NCBI RefSeq assembly: GCF_047123305.1
Contig: NZ_CP138918.1
Span: forward strand, 4,154,001-4,218,000
Reading direction: 5' to 3'
Source of the DNA: Thalassobius sp047123305
GTDB lineage: Bacteria; Pseudomonadota; Alphaproteobacteria; Rhodobacterales; Rhodobacteraceae
Length of the DNA: 64,000 bases
This document shows, in pieces, positions 16,637-25,510 of this stretch. A program made the translations under genes and the position numbers. The stretch's first letter is position 1. Each line of letters begins with the position of its first letter. The notes below the pieces were generated by a model that was given only the letters and a program-made list of their open reading frames with translations, did not search any database and was not told the origin of the DNA.

Positions 16637-16664
16637 AAAAACGCGCCCTTTTGGGCGCGTTTTG
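16637..16664. terminator. Bidirectional terminator between kinase and ppk2
   Basis: AAAACGCGCCC pairs with GGGCGCGTTTT around a TTTT loop, with arms roughly 16637-16648 and 16653-16663. Runs of A before and T after make it a terminator for both convergent genes. Confidence 0.85.
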
Positions 16665-16682
16665 TATGTTTGGATCCGTCCC

Positions 16683-17645
16683 TCAGCCCCGGCGGCTTTC
16701 GGGGTGCAGCGCGGTGCCAAGGATATGATCGGCGCTGGAGATCACATGGCTAGCGGTGGACACGATCAGCGGATCCGGTGTGCCAACCACATCGTGGTCC
16801 TTGCCCGGATACTCCAGCGAGGCGAGGAAATGTTTCATACAGTTCAGCCGCGCCCGTTTTTTCTGGTTCGACTTGATCACCGTCCAGGGGGCATCGGCCG
16901 TATCGGTGTAGAAAAACATCGCCTCCTTCGCCTCGGTGTAGCCGTCCCATTTGTCCAGCGACGCCTTGTCAATCGGTGACAGTTTCCACTGTTTCAACGG
17001 ATCGGTCTCCCGCGATTTGAAACGACGCAGTTGTTCATCCTGGGTGACGGAGAACCAGTATTTATACATCTGAATGCCCGACCGCACCAACATCCGCTCC
17101 AACTCGGGCGCCTGCCGCATGAACTCCAGATACTCCCCCGGCTCGCAGAACCCCATGACCCGCTCAACGCCGGCGCGGTTATACCAGCTGCGATCATAAA
17201 GCACGATTTCCCCCGCCGTTGGCAGGTGGTCGATGTAACGCTGGAAATACCATTGGCCGCGCTCTTCGTCCGTTGGTTTGTTCAGCGCCACCACCCGGGC
17301 CTGACGCGGGTTCAGATGTTCGGTGAACCGTTTGATGGTGCCGCCCTTGCCCGCAGCATCCCGGCCTTCAAACAACAGCACGAATTTTTGACCGGTTTCC
17401 TGCGCCCAAAGCTGCACCTTCAACAATTCCGCCTGCAGCTTGGCTTTTTCGGCCTCATAGGCGGTGCGGCTCATCTTTTTCTTGTAGGGATACTCCCCCG
17501 ATTCAAAGGCATGGCGCACATCTTCAATCGAAGGGGCTGATGCGGTGACATTCTCGGCCTTTGGTCCGGCCTTCGCGGTCGTTGCAGGGGCGGCCCCGTT
17601 CTGGGCTTTGGACACAGCTTGTTTGGGCGCAGCAGGTGCGGTCAT
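16683..17645 (-). CDS. ppk2: Polyphosphate kinase 2
   Basis: A 320-residue PPK2, class I single-domain type, which transfers phosphate between polyphosphate and nucleotides. Walker A is GRDAAGKGG at about 94-102, Walker B DRSWYNRAGVERVMGF follows, and the lid region has the RFKSRETDPLKQWKLSPID block. The first 45 residues are alanine/lysine-rich and disordered. The start at 17645 has an AAGGAG SD six bases upstream; the ATG two codons earlier is too close to it. Single gene, divergent from parE. Confidence 0.93.
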   Translation of the reverse strand: MTAPAAPKQAVSKAQNGAAPATTAKAGPKAENVTASAPSIEDVRHAFESGEYPYKKKMSRTAYEAEKAKLQAELLKVQLWAQETGQKFVLLFEGRDAAGKGGTIKRFTEHLNPRQARVVALNKPTDEERGQWYFQRYIDHLPTAGEIVLYDRSWYNRAGVERVMGFCEPGEYLEFMRQAPELERMLVRSGIQMYKYWFSVTQDEQLRRFKSRETDPLKQWKLSPIDKASLDKWDGYTEAKEAMFFYTDTADAPWTVIKSNQKKRARLNCMKHFLASLEYPGKDHDVVGTPDPLIVSTASHVISSADHILGTALHPESRRG

Positions 17646-17880
17646 GGGCATCTCCTTTTTGATGTGTTGGTAGAAGGATAGCGCCAGTTGCGCAAACCCG
17701 CCTTGATACACGTCAACAGCCGTTACAAATCTGCCACCTTTCCTAGGATCCAACGTAGAATTCGCCCCCCAGCCCCCTTGACGCGCCCCCCGCGCAGACA
17801 GCACTTTCCCCCCCTAACAATGGCTGCCATAATGCAGCCCCAACCAAGCATAAACGAGCAGCCAGAAAGCAGCCCAACCT

Positions 17881-19836
17881 ATGGCCAACGACCTCCTCGC
17901 CGGACAGCAAGAAGACTATAACGCCTCCTCGATTGAGGTGCTGGAAGGGCTGGAACCCGTCCGCAAACGCCCCGGCATGTATATCGGCGGCACCGATGAG
18001 CGGGCGCTGCACCATATGGTGGCGGAAATCCTCGACAACTCGATGGACGAAGCGGTGGCCGGCCACGCCAACCGGATCGAGGTTGAGCTGAACGCTGACT
18101 ATTCGCTGACTGTGCGCGACAACGGCCGTGGCATCCCAATCGACCCGCACCCGAAGTTCCCCGACAAATCGGCGCTGGAGGTGATCCTGTGTACCCTGCA
18201 CGCTGGCGGCAAGTTTTCCGGCAAGGCCTATCAGACCTCGGGCGGTCTGCATGGGGTGGGCGCATCCGTTGTGAACGCGCTGTCGGATTCGATGGTGGTG
18301 CAGGTTGCGCGCAACAAAGAGCTGTTTGAGCAGCGTTTCTCCCGTGGCATCCCGCTGGGGGCCGTGGAGAAAGTCGGCGCCGCCCCCAACCGACGCGGCA
18401 CCACAGTGACCTTCCACGCGGATGAGCAGATCTTTGGCAAACACCGGTTCAAACCGGCCCGCCTGTTCAAATCCATCCGCTCCAAGGCGTATCTGTTCTC
18501 CGGCGTTGAAATCCGCTGGAAAACCCACATCGATGACGGCGAAACCCCGACCGAGGCGACGTTCCACTTCCCCGGCGGTCTGTCCGATTACCTAAAGGAA
18601 ACGATGGCCAAGGCCTCGACCTATGCGGAACAACCTTTTGCCGGCACCGTGGATTTTCAGGAGAAGTTCGGCACCCCCGGCAAGGTGGAATGGGCGATCA
18701 ACTGGACGCCATCGCGAGATGGGTTCATCCAGTCCTACTGTAACACCGTTCCCACCCCCGAAGGCGGCACCCATGTCGCCGGGTTCTGGGCGGCGGTGCT
18801 GAAAGGCATCAAGGCCTACGGTGAGCTGGTCAACAACAAGAAGGCGGCCTCGATCACCCGCGACGATCTGATCACCGGTGGCTGTGCGCTGGTCAGCTGC
18901 TTTATCTCAGAGCCGGAATTTGTCGGTCAGACCAAAGACCGTCTGGCCACTGTGGAAGCCCAGCGGCTGGTGGAAAACTCGGTCCGCGACCACTTTGACA
19001 ACTGGCTGGCGGCCGATACCAAATCCGCTGGTGCGATCCTTGATTTCCTGATCCTGCGCGCCGAGGAACGGCTGCGCCGCAAGCAGGAGAAAGAGACCCA
19101 GCGTAAGACCGCCACCAAACGGCTGCGCCTGCCCGGCAAGCTGACCGACTGTTCCGCCACCAACCGCGAGGGCACGGAGCTGTTCATCGTGGAGGGCGAC
19201 TCGGCCGGTGGCTCGGCCAAGATGGCGCGGAACCGCAAAAACCAGGCGCTGCTGCCGCTGCGTGGTAAAATCCTGAACGTGCTGGGCGCGGCGTCGTCCA
19301 AACTGGGATCCAACCAAGAGATCAACGACCTGACTCAGGCGCTGGGTGTCGGCCTGGGCACCAAATTCAACGTCGATGATCTGCGCTATGACAAGATCAT
19401 CATCATGACCGATGCGGATGTTGACGGCGCCCATATTGCGGCGCTTCTGATGACCTTCTTCTTCACCCAGATGCGGCCCATGATTGACGCCGGTCACCTC
19501 TACCTTGCCTGCCCGCCGCTGTTCCGCCTGACCCAGGGGGCCAAACGGGTCTACTGCGTCGATGAGGCAGAGCGGGATGAATGGCTGGAAAAAGGTCTGG
19601 GCGGCAAAGGCAAGATCGACGTCAGCCGCTTCAAAGGTTTGGGGGAGATGGACGCCAAAGACCTGAAAGAGACCACCATGGACCCCGCCTCACGCACCCT
19701 GATCCGGGTGACGATTGATGAGGATGAACCGGGTGAGACCGGCGATCTGGTGGAACGTCTGATGGGCAAAAAACCCGAGCTGCGCTTCCAATACATCCAG
19801 GAAAACGCGCGGTTTGTGGAGGAGCTGGATGTTTAA
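17881..19836 (+). CDS. parE: DNA topoisomerase IV subunit B
   Basis: A 651-residue GyrB/ParE-type ATPase subunit that decatenates chromosomes with ParC. Motifs in order: GHKL ATPase with EILDNSMDE, DNGRGIPID and GGLHGVGASVVNAL; transducer domain; Toprim with EGDSAGGSA and the DADVDGAHI metal triad; C-terminal RFKGLGEMD...LRFQYIQENA. Length (about 650) and the YIGGTDERALHHM opening favour ParE over GyrB, which is longer and has an insert in proteobacteria. Start ATG at 17881, SD weak. Confidence 0.92.
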   Translation: MANDLLAGQQEDYNASSIEVLEGLEPVRKRPGMYIGGTDERALHHMVAEILDNSMDEAVAGHANRIEVELNADYSLTVRDNGRGIPIDPHPKFPDKSALEVILCTLHAGGKFSGKAYQTSGGLHGVGASVVNALSDSMVVQVARNKELFEQRFSRGIPLGAVEKVGAAPNRRGTTVTFHADEQIFGKHRFKPARLFKSIRSKAYLFSGVEIRWKTHIDDGETPTEATFHFPGGLSDYLKETMAKASTYAEQPFAGTVDFQEKFGTPGKVEWAINWTPSRDGFIQSYCNTVPTPEGGTHVAGFWAAVLKGIKAYGELVNNKKAASITRDDLITGGCALVSCFISEPEFVGQTKDRLATVEAQRLVENSVRDHFDNWLAADTKSAGAILDFLILRAEERLRRKQEKETQRKTATKRLRLPGKLTDCSATNREGTELFIVEGDSAGGSAKMARNRKNQALLPLRGKILNVLGAASSKLGSNQEINDLTQALGVGLGTKFNVDDLRYDKIIIMTDADVDGAHIAALLMTFFFTQMRPMIDAGHLYLACPPLFRLTQGAKRVYCVDEAERDEWLEKGLGGKGKIDVSRFKGLGEMDAKDLKETTMDPASRTLIRVTIDEDEPGETGDLVERLMGKKPELRFQYIQENARFVEELDV

Positions 19837-19845
19837 TCCAGCGCC

Positions 19846-20109
19846 TTAACGCTCGAAGTGGTTTCTCAGTGTCCATGCTTTGTTCACTGGGTTTTGCTGC
19901 ACTACTCCTTCAGCTTTAAGCATTTCCAGAAGCGTGCGTGAAATGTGGCCTTCATGTTCTACGTGACCTGAGTAGTTTCCTAGCGTCCGGCCAATCTCAG
20001 AGTTCCTCAGCCCACCATCTGGCGCATTGGAAACCACTTCTCTAACGAGTGACTTCAACGTTGCGATTGCATGCTGCGCAGCGTGGTATTGCTCACCAAA
20101 ATCGTTCAT
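19846..20109 (-). CDS. Small winged-helix-like protein, unknown
   Basis: An 87-residue frame, MNDFGEQYHAAQHAIATLKSLVREVV, then LRNSEIGRTLGNYSGHVEHEGHISRTLLEMLKAEGVVQQNPVNKAWTLR. The second half has the helix-helix-strand rhythm of a winged helix, with the last strands as a wing. The ATG is preceded by a weak AGGT. Base composition is lower in GC and third positions are more AT-rich than in parE next to it, which suggests recent acquisition. It is convergent with parE, nine bases apart. No family was recognised. Confidence 0.6.
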   Translation of the reverse strand: MNDFGEQYHAAQHAIATLKSLVREVVSNAPDGGLRNSEIGRTLGNYSGHVEHEGHISRTLLEMLKAEGVVQQNPVNKAWTLRNHFER

Positions 20110-20287
20110 TTTCTACCTGCTGTGTTTTCCACAACCTAAAGAAAAAACACAACAACCTTCAACGACTTTTCCGCGCCCAACCCGAGGGCGGCTTTTCGCT
20201 TGCCTAGCCCTTGCTGGCCTGCCCTAACCATGCAACGAGAACCACCGTTGCAGAACGCGCCCGCCCATGGGGGCGGGGTCGGGCGCA

Positions 20288-20308
20288 GTCAGACGCTTTG
20301 CGTCTGAC
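20288..20308. repeat. Perfect hairpin downstream of the DUF1284 gene
   Basis: Nine-base arms GTCAGACGC (20288-20296) and GCGTCTGAC (20300-20308) enclose TTT. It lies 16 bases beyond the stop of the minus-strand DUF1284 gene. There is no U-tract, so it may be a rho-assisted 3' end structure rather than a full intrinsic terminator. Confidence 0.55.
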
Positions 20309-20323
20309 ATGAGTGGCAACTAC

Positions 20324-20749
20324 CTAGCCCAGCTGTCCCTCATGCAGCCGTCGCAGCGCCGCCTCACAGAGGCCCAGTTCCAGCCATTGGCATCCCTCGC
20401 AGAGCTTTGACAGATCCCCCGGCAGGACGTTCTGGCGGATCCGTTCCAGCGCTTCGCCCCAGGTCAGTTCTTCGTGTGGGTCAAACTTCAGTGCCAGTGC
20501 GTGGGCGCGGTCGAGGCGGGAAATACCTTGTTGGTTCACACAGGACCTGCCCCGTCGTTTGGGACAGGGGCCGCAGATGTCATCGGCGTAGCCCACCACC
20601 TTCATCGGTGTCGCCTCGCCCCCCGGGGCGCGCAGTCTGTCCAGCACGATGGCAGTCATATTGTCGGTAAATTCGCCCGAATAACCTTTGCCCTCATAGC
20701 CGATGGCGCAGAGGAAATGGTGTGGGCGGAAGCGGACAGAGTCGGTCAT
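20324..20749 (-). CDS. DUF1284 cysteine-rich protein
   Basis: A 141-residue protein of the DUF1284 family: VRFRPHHFLCAIGYEGKGYSGEFTDNM at the start, then CGPCPKRRGRSC and C-terminal CEGCQWLELGLC. Eight or so conserved cysteines in CxxC and spaced patterns suggest a bound metal, perhaps Fe-S, but this is inference. No SD is clear; the start at 20749 opens on the conserved RFRPHHF block, and an ATG four codons upstream is possible. It lies 87 bases downstream of ltaE on the same strand, so it may or may not be part of that operon. Confidence 0.75.
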   Translation of the reverse strand: MTDSVRFRPHHFLCAIGYEGKGYSGEFTDNMTAIVLDRLRAPGGEATPMKVVGYADDICGPCPKRRGRSCVNQQGISRLDRAHALALKFDPHEELTWGEALERIRQNVLPGDLSKLCEGCQWLELGLCEAALRRLHEGQLG

Positions 20750-20836
20750 GGCGCGCACCATAACGGCAAACGCAGCGCGGCACGATGGTTTTGGCTCCGG
20801 TCTGGGGGCCGTATCTGGGGCCGTATCTGTAACCCG

Positions 20837-21874
20837 TCAGCTTCGGGTGGCGGTGATCAGGGCGGCGGCGGCCTCTTCCACCTCGGCCAGGGTGACATCC
20901 AGATGGGTCACAACCCGGAAGCGCTCGGGCCCTTCGGCGTTCAGACGAATGCCCTGCTGCGCCAAAGTGGCGGCAATCTGGGCGGTGGTCTGACCGCTGG
21001 CAGAAACGTCGACAAAGGCGATGTTGGTTTCCGGCGTTCTGGGACTGGCCACCAGCCCCTGCGCCCCTTGCAGCAGGTCGGTAAAACGGCGGGCCTTGGC
21101 GTGATCTTCCTCCAGACGTGGCAGGTTGTAGGCCAGCGCATAAAGCCCCGCCGCTGCCAGTACACCGGACTGGCGCATCGCCCCGCCCAACCGGTGTTTC
21201 CACACCCAGGCCCGCCGGATAAATTCGTGAGAGCCCGCCAAAACGGCGCCGACCGGACAGCCGAGGCCTTTGGACAGATCGATCCAAGCGCTTTCGAAGC
21301 CCTGACAGAAATCGACCGCAGGCACATCGGCCCCCACCGCGGCATTCATCAGCCGCGCCCCGTCCATATGCAGGATCAGCCCTTCCTTTGCCGCCAGGTC
21401 CCGCAGCTCCGCCAGAACGTCCAGCGGCCAGATTGCCCCACCGCCCGAGTTGGTGGTCTGCTCGACAGAGATCAGCCGCGACACCGGCGCGCGGTCGCGG
21501 GGCGCGCGCAGACGTGCGGTGACATCCTCGGCGGTGAAGATCCCGCTGTCCGTGGGGATGGTGGCTATCTGAGCGCTCGCAAGGGCGGCCGCCCCTGCCC
21601 CTTCAGAGCGGAAGATATGCGAATTGCCAGCGGCAAGGATTTCATCGCCCGGACGGCAATGCACCAGGAATGCAATCTGGTTACACATGGTGCCAGAGGG
21701 CAGAAAAATCGCATCCTCCATGCCCAGCATCCGCGCCACCTCGGCACAGAGCGCCAGCGTGGTCGGATCTTCTCCGCGTTGCTCATCACCGGTCTCAGCC
21801 TCCGCCATCGCGGCCAGCATTCCGGCCGAGGGCCGGGTTGACGTGTCGGAAATCAGGTCGATACGATATTTCAT
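20837..21874 (-). CDS. ltaE: Low-specificity L-threonine aldolase-type enzyme
   Basis: A 345-residue PLP enzyme of the beta-eliminating lyase fold that cleaves beta-hydroxy amino acids such as threonine to glycine and an aldehyde. DLISDTSTRPS at the N-terminus, EQTTNSGG, HMDGARLMNA and the PLP lysine K202 in WIDLSKGLGCPVG are all present. It is the last of the tightly packed minus-strand genes after DUF4387 (14-base gap), so it belongs to the TctCBA/AtuA-like operon. This placement suggests that a beta-hydroxy amino acid is a substrate or intermediate of that pathway; this is inference. Confidence 0.85.
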   Translation of the reverse strand: MKYRIDLISDTSTRPSAGMLAAMAEAETGDEQRGEDPTTLALCAEVARMLGMEDAIFLPSGTMCNQIAFLVHCRPGDEILAAGNSHIFRSEGAGAAALASAQIATIPTDSGIFTAEDVTARLRAPRDRAPVSRLISVEQTTNSGGGAIWPLDVLAELRDLAAKEGLILHMDGARLMNAAVGADVPAVDFCQGFESAWIDLSKGLGCPVGAVLAGSHEFIRRAWVWKHRLGGAMRQSGVLAAAGLYALAYNLPRLEEDHAKARRFTDLLQGAQGLVASPRTPETNIAFVDVSASGQTTAQIAATLAQQGIRLNAEGPERFRVVTHLDVTLAEVEEAAAALITATRS

Positions 21875-21888
21875 GCTGCTCTCGGTTC

Positions 21889-22194
21889 TCAGAACGGCAA
21901 TTCAAGTTCCGAGAGCAGCACAGCCGCCTGCGCCCCATGCATGTCGCGGTCAAAACGCGATCCTTGCACAGTGGGGCGCGGCACACTGATCTTGATGACG
22001 TTTAAGGATGCGATCTCAAACCGTTTCAGGCTATGTGGATCGACCTTGAACAGGCCTGCAACCATGTCATTGCGGATGACCTTGCGCAGGGTCGCAAAGG
22101 CCTCAGGTGAGTTGCAGAAAACGTCGATGGTGACCCAGAACGGGCCTGCATTTTTCGAGCGCGCCTTGGCGCCGATGTCAGCCAGTTTCGCCAT
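21889..22194 (-). CDS. DUF4387 family protein, AtuA-like partner
   Basis: A 101-residue protein (MAKLADIGAKARSKNAGPFWVTIDVFCNSPEAFATLRKV...) of the DUF4387 family. In many bacteria it is encoded directly after, or fused to, an AtuA-like DUF1446 protein, as here with a one-base gap. The conserved RSKNAGPFW-T-DVF and NVIKISVPRP segments are intact. Function is unknown; constant pairing suggests a small subunit. GGGG/SD features are hidden in the upstream stop, consistent with coupling. Confidence 0.82.
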   Translation of the reverse strand: MAKLADIGAKARSKNAGPFWVTIDVFCNSPEAFATLRKVIRNDMVAGLFKVDPHSLKRFEIASLNVIKISVPRPTVQGSRFDRDMHGAQAAVLLSELELPF

Positions 22195-22195
22195 G

Positions 22196-23548
22196 TCAGA
22201 CCTCCGTCAACTCAAGGCGGAAGGCCGCCATAGGATCATCCAGCACCATCACATGGTTCAGGCAGAACTCGTAAAGCGCCCCACGGTCAGATTGCGCTGG
22301 CGAATAGGGGAAAGCAAAACTGGGCAGCTCTTCGTCCTTGGTCAGCGGATGATGCAGCAGGAAAGGGTTGATCAGCTTGCCGATCTCGGAACAGGTCTCC
22401 GGGCTGTCCGCAGTGATGATGCCCACCACCCCAACCTCTACCGGCTCCCCCATTTTGGTTTCCAGATCGCCAAAGACCGAATTCACGCCGATCAGGCGGA
22501 ATTCCAGATCATAGTCCTCTTGATGCAGGTCCATCCGCGTAGCGATCAGGTCGCGCACAAAGGCCTCGAGGCTGGCAGCCCATTCGCGGGCGTTTTTGAC
22601 GTAATGCTCGGTCCGCAGCATGGCCATGATCGTGGTCTGGTAACCGGCCATACGGGCGCCTTCCAGCTTCACGGTGTAATCTTCGGCTGGCACCCATATG
22701 CCGCCCTCAACCCGTACCTGACGGTCGTTGAGTGCGGTGTAACGTGCCTCGGTCACATCCAGGTATCCACCCGGCTCAAACAGTTGAAACGGATCCGAAT
22801 TTTCATAGAGCATATGGGCCGAGACAGAATGCGGCGTGCAGCGCGCGGCCTCAGCCATTGGGGTGACAGTGAAGCCGGTCTTGTCAAACTCCACCAGGAT
22901 CACACCAGAGGTTGGCTGCGTCGAACACAGCGCTCCACATTCGGCGATCTTGGCCCCATGCCACGCCCCACCGGCATGGTCGCCGTTCATCAAGGGCAGC
23001 GCAGCAACGGTGGCGGTGTCAGTGGTGCGGCCTGCGATCACAATATCGGCACCGGTGGCAATCGCGGCGCCGATCTGTTCTGCACCGGCCAGTGCTACAA
23101 TGTTGGAACATTGGCTAAGAATTTCAGGAGAGATGCCGGGATCAGGCGACAGCGCGGTCACGCGGCCCTCGGTCAGAGCCTCAGACACGCGGGCCTCTGG
23201 CTGATTGGAATAGATCCGGGCGATTTTGAGAGACTGGCCCAGCTCCTTGGCCAGTTCCACGGTGATGTCATACATCCAGTCGACAGTGCTGTCGGTGCCA
23301 CAGGTTCCGGCGGAGCCGATGACCAGTGGCACCGCAGCGTCTGCTCGTGCCTGCATCAGTTGTTTCCACTCGGCCTTGTTGGCCGCGCGGGAGTATTTGG
23401 ATGTTCCCGTGCCCAGGTAGAATGGGCCACTGTCGGTCGAGCCGCCATCGATGCAGATGATGTCAGGCTTTTCGGCAAGGCCACGTTTCAGGGCGTCGGG
23501 GTCAAACCCCAGGCCCAGAACACCGGCGGGCACGAGAACTTTGGTCAT
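22196..23548 (-). CDS. Acyclic terpene utilization AtuA-like protein (DUF1446)
   Basis: A 450-residue DUF1446 protein. Seen: ICIDGGSTDSGPFYLGTG at about 31-48, IGSAGTCGTD, LAGAEQIGAAIATGADIVIAGRTTDTATVAALP and HSVSAHMLYENSDPF. The family is named from the Pseudomonas acyclic terpene cluster but occurs widely with unrelated transporters, and no reaction has been assigned as far as I know. It sits three bases after TctA and one base before DUF4387, in a TTT uptake operon ending with a threonine aldolase. The substrate is therefore probably a small hydroxylated acid, not a terpene; this is inference. Confidence 0.82.
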   Translation of the reverse strand: MTKVLVPAGVLGLGFDPDALKRGLAEKPDIICIDGGSTDSGPFYLGTGTSKYSRAANKAEWKQLMQARADAAVPLVIGSAGTCGTDSTVDWMYDITVELAKELGQSLKIARIYSNQPEARVSEALTEGRVTALSPDPGISPEILSQCSNIVALAGAEQIGAAIATGADIVIAGRTTDTATVAALPLMNGDHAGGAWHGAKIAECGALCSTQPTSGVILVEFDKTGFTVTPMAEAARCTPHSVSAHMLYENSDPFQLFEPGGYLDVTEARYTALNDRQVRVEGGIWVPAEDYTVKLEGARMAGYQTTIMAMLRTEHYVKNAREWAASLEAFVRDLIATRMDLHQEDYDLEFRLIGVNSVFGDLETKMGEPVEVGVVGIITADSPETCSEIGKLINPFLLHHPLTKDEELPSFAFPYSPAQSDRGALYEFCLNHVMVLDDPMAAFRLELTEV

Positions 23549-23551
23549 GGT

Positions 23552-25057
23552 TTAGTCCGTTACACGTTGGGGCTTTTTCAGGATGCCGCGCAGGAACATC
23601 GGCGCAACGAAGCCAGCAATTGCCACAACCCACAGGCCAATCGCAATGGGCGAAGACCACAGGTAGGTCACATTGCCATCCGACAGCACCATGGCACGGC
23701 GCAGAGCGTCTTCCATGTGGCCACCCAGCAGGATGCCCAGGATGATCGGCACGGTTGGCACGTCCAGCTTACGCAGAACCCAGCCCAGTACACCGAAGGC
23801 CACCATCAGCAGCAGGTCGAAATAGCTGCCCGAGAGCGAGAAGATGCCCACGAAGCTGACCATGGTCACGCCCGGCAGCAGGATCCACGGCGGAACCGAC
23901 AGAACCTTCACAAAGACCTTCACCATCGGCACGTTCATCAGAAGCAGCACGAAGTTGGCGATCAGAAGCGAGGCGATCAGGCCCCAGACCACTTCGGGAC
24001 GTTCGGTGAACAGGGTCGGGCCAGGGGTGATGTTCAGCGTCATCAAGAGCGCCAGCAGAACCGCCGTGGTACCAGAACCCGGCACGCCCAGGGTCAGCAT
24101 GGGCACCAGCGCCCCACCAGCCGCCGCGTTGTTGCCAGCCTCAGGGGCCGCCACACCGCGCGGCACACCGGTGCCGAACTTACCTTCTTCACCGGCAATG
24201 GATTTTTCACCCATATAGGCCAGGAAAGAGCCGAGCGACGCACCTGCACCCGGCAGAACACCAGCAACAAAGCCGATCAACGAACCACGCAGCTGGGTCC
24301 AGCCGGTGGAGATGATGTCTTTGAACGGGATCCGCACCTTGTCCAGTTTCACACCGATCGAGGTGTTCTTGCCGTGGCTTTCGATGAAGAAGAAGACCTC
24401 AGCGATGGCGAACAGACCCACGATGGCAACCAGGAAGTCGATGCCGTCAAAGAGGTGCAGGTTGCCAAAGGTCAGACGCGGCAGGCCGGAGTTGTTGTCC
24501 ACGCCGATCATCGCGATGCCCAGACCGATACAGGAGGCAATCGCCGCCTTGGCCTGGTTGTTGGAAGCAATACCGCCCAGCGTGGCGAAGGCCAGCATAT
24601 AGAGCGCAAAATACTCTGCCGGACCGAACTGGAAGGCCACACGCGCCAGCAGGGGCGCCAGCAGCATCAGGCCGATGGTCGACAGGAATGCACCGGTGAA
24701 AGAGGCCACGCCCGAAATCACCAGCGCGTCACCCGCGCGGCCCTGTTTGGCCATTGGATAGCCGTCAAGGGTGGTCATCAGGGCCGGTTCATCACCGGGA
24801 ATGTTAAGAAGGATCGAGCTGATCCGGCCGCCATACATGGCGCCGTAATAAACAGCTGTCATCAGCACCAGAGCCGAAGTGGCGTCGAGCCCCATCGAGA
24901 AGGTGAGTGGGATCAGGATGGCAACGCCGTTGGACGGGCCCAACCCCGGCAAAGCGCCGATGATGGTGCCGATGAAGCAGCCGAAGACCGCCAACATCAG
25001 GGTGAACGGACTGAGCGCGATGCCGAAGCCGATCGCGAGGTTAGCAAACAGGTCCAT
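23552..25057 (-). CDS. tctA: TTT transporter large membrane subunit TctA
   Basis: A 501-residue inner-membrane protein with about eleven or twelve hydrophobic segments. It has the TctA signatures IGALPGLGPSNGVAILIPLTF near residue 37, YYGAMYGGRISSILLNIPGD and GVLPGAGASLGSFLAYMGEK, and GVPGSGTTAVLLALLM later. TctA with TctB and the periplasmic TctC takes up tricarboxylates or related carboxylates driven by ion gradients. GGGAG SD before the ATG. Second last of the transporter set, 12 bases after TctB. Confidence 0.93.
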   Translation of the reverse strand: MDLFANLAIGFGIALSPFTLMLAVFGCFIGTIIGALPGLGPSNGVAILIPLTFSMGLDATSALVLMTAVYYGAMYGGRISSILLNIPGDEPALMTTLDGYPMAKQGRAGDALVISGVASFTGAFLSTIGLMLLAPLLARVAFQFGPAEYFALYMLAFATLGGIASNNQAKAAIASCIGLGIAMIGVDNNSGLPRLTFGNLHLFDGIDFLVAIVGLFAIAEVFFFIESHGKNTSIGVKLDKVRIPFKDIISTGWTQLRGSLIGFVAGVLPGAGASLGSFLAYMGEKSIAGEEGKFGTGVPRGVAAPEAGNNAAAGGALVPMLTLGVPGSGTTAVLLALLMTLNITPGPTLFTERPEVVWGLIASLLIANFVLLLMNVPMVKVFVKVLSVPPWILLPGVTMVSFVGIFSLSGSYFDLLLMVAFGVLGWVLRKLDVPTVPIILGILLGGHMEDALRRAMVLSDGNVTYLWSSPIAIGLWVVAIAGFVAPMFLRGILKKPQRVTD

Positions 25058-25069
25058 GTGGGGGTCTCC

Positions 25070-25510
25070 CTAGCCGTAGTATGCGGCGGGCAATGCGAAG
25101 AGGCTTAGGCCCAGCGCAAATTTGAAGATAGCGAACAGTCCCAGCGAGAGGCCAGCACCAGCAAGGGCGGCAGGCACGGGTCGGGGGCTGATCTGATAGC
25201 TGAGGATGGCAGCCGTCACAGCAGTAGGCAGCAGGAAGCCGAGAGGCTTCAACGCGTAGGCATAACACACAAGCACGATAACCGAGAACAAAAGCGCGCC
25301 GAGCGTTTGCAGCTGGGGCCATTCAGGGTCTTCATCGGGGCGCAGTACCACGATGATGCCACAGATGGCCGCAACGGCACCAATCAGCATCGGGAAGGTC
25401 TTTGGACCCACCGGATCCGAGAGGAAGCTCGTCTGAATCTGCGTGGCGCTAGCGATGTATGCTAGCGCCACCAGAGTGACGACCGCTCCGAAGATACGGT
25501 CAGAGATCAT
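25070..25510 (-). CDS. tctB: TTT transporter small membrane subunit TctB
   Basis: A 146-residue protein with four hydrophobic segments (about 5-22, 38-56, 72-105 and 117-140). It has the TctB-typical DPVGPKTFPMLIG motif. Start ATG overlaps the TctC stop by one base (TAATG), so translation is coupled. Together with TctA it forms the membrane part of the carboxylate transporter. Confidence 0.9.
   Translation of the reverse strand: MISDRIFGAVVTLVALAYIASATQIQTSFLSDPVGPKTFPMLIGAVAAICGIIVVLRPDEDPEWPQLQTLGALLFSVIVLVCYAYALKPLGFLLPTAVTAAILSYQISPRPVPAALAGAGLSLGLFAIFKFALGLSLFALPAAYYG

Noticed and set aside
22196..23548. Terpene degradation gene from the AtuA name
   Set aside because: No atuBCDEFGH-like acyl-CoA carboxylase set is present; the neighbours are carboxylate uptake and an aldolase.
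21941..25108. A 1055-codon open frame on the plus strand across the TctA/AtuA region
   Set aside because: It is antisense to well-recognised genes; its composition (rich in His, Gln, Arg, Gly) is that of a mirror of GC-rich codons, and no domain is recognisable.
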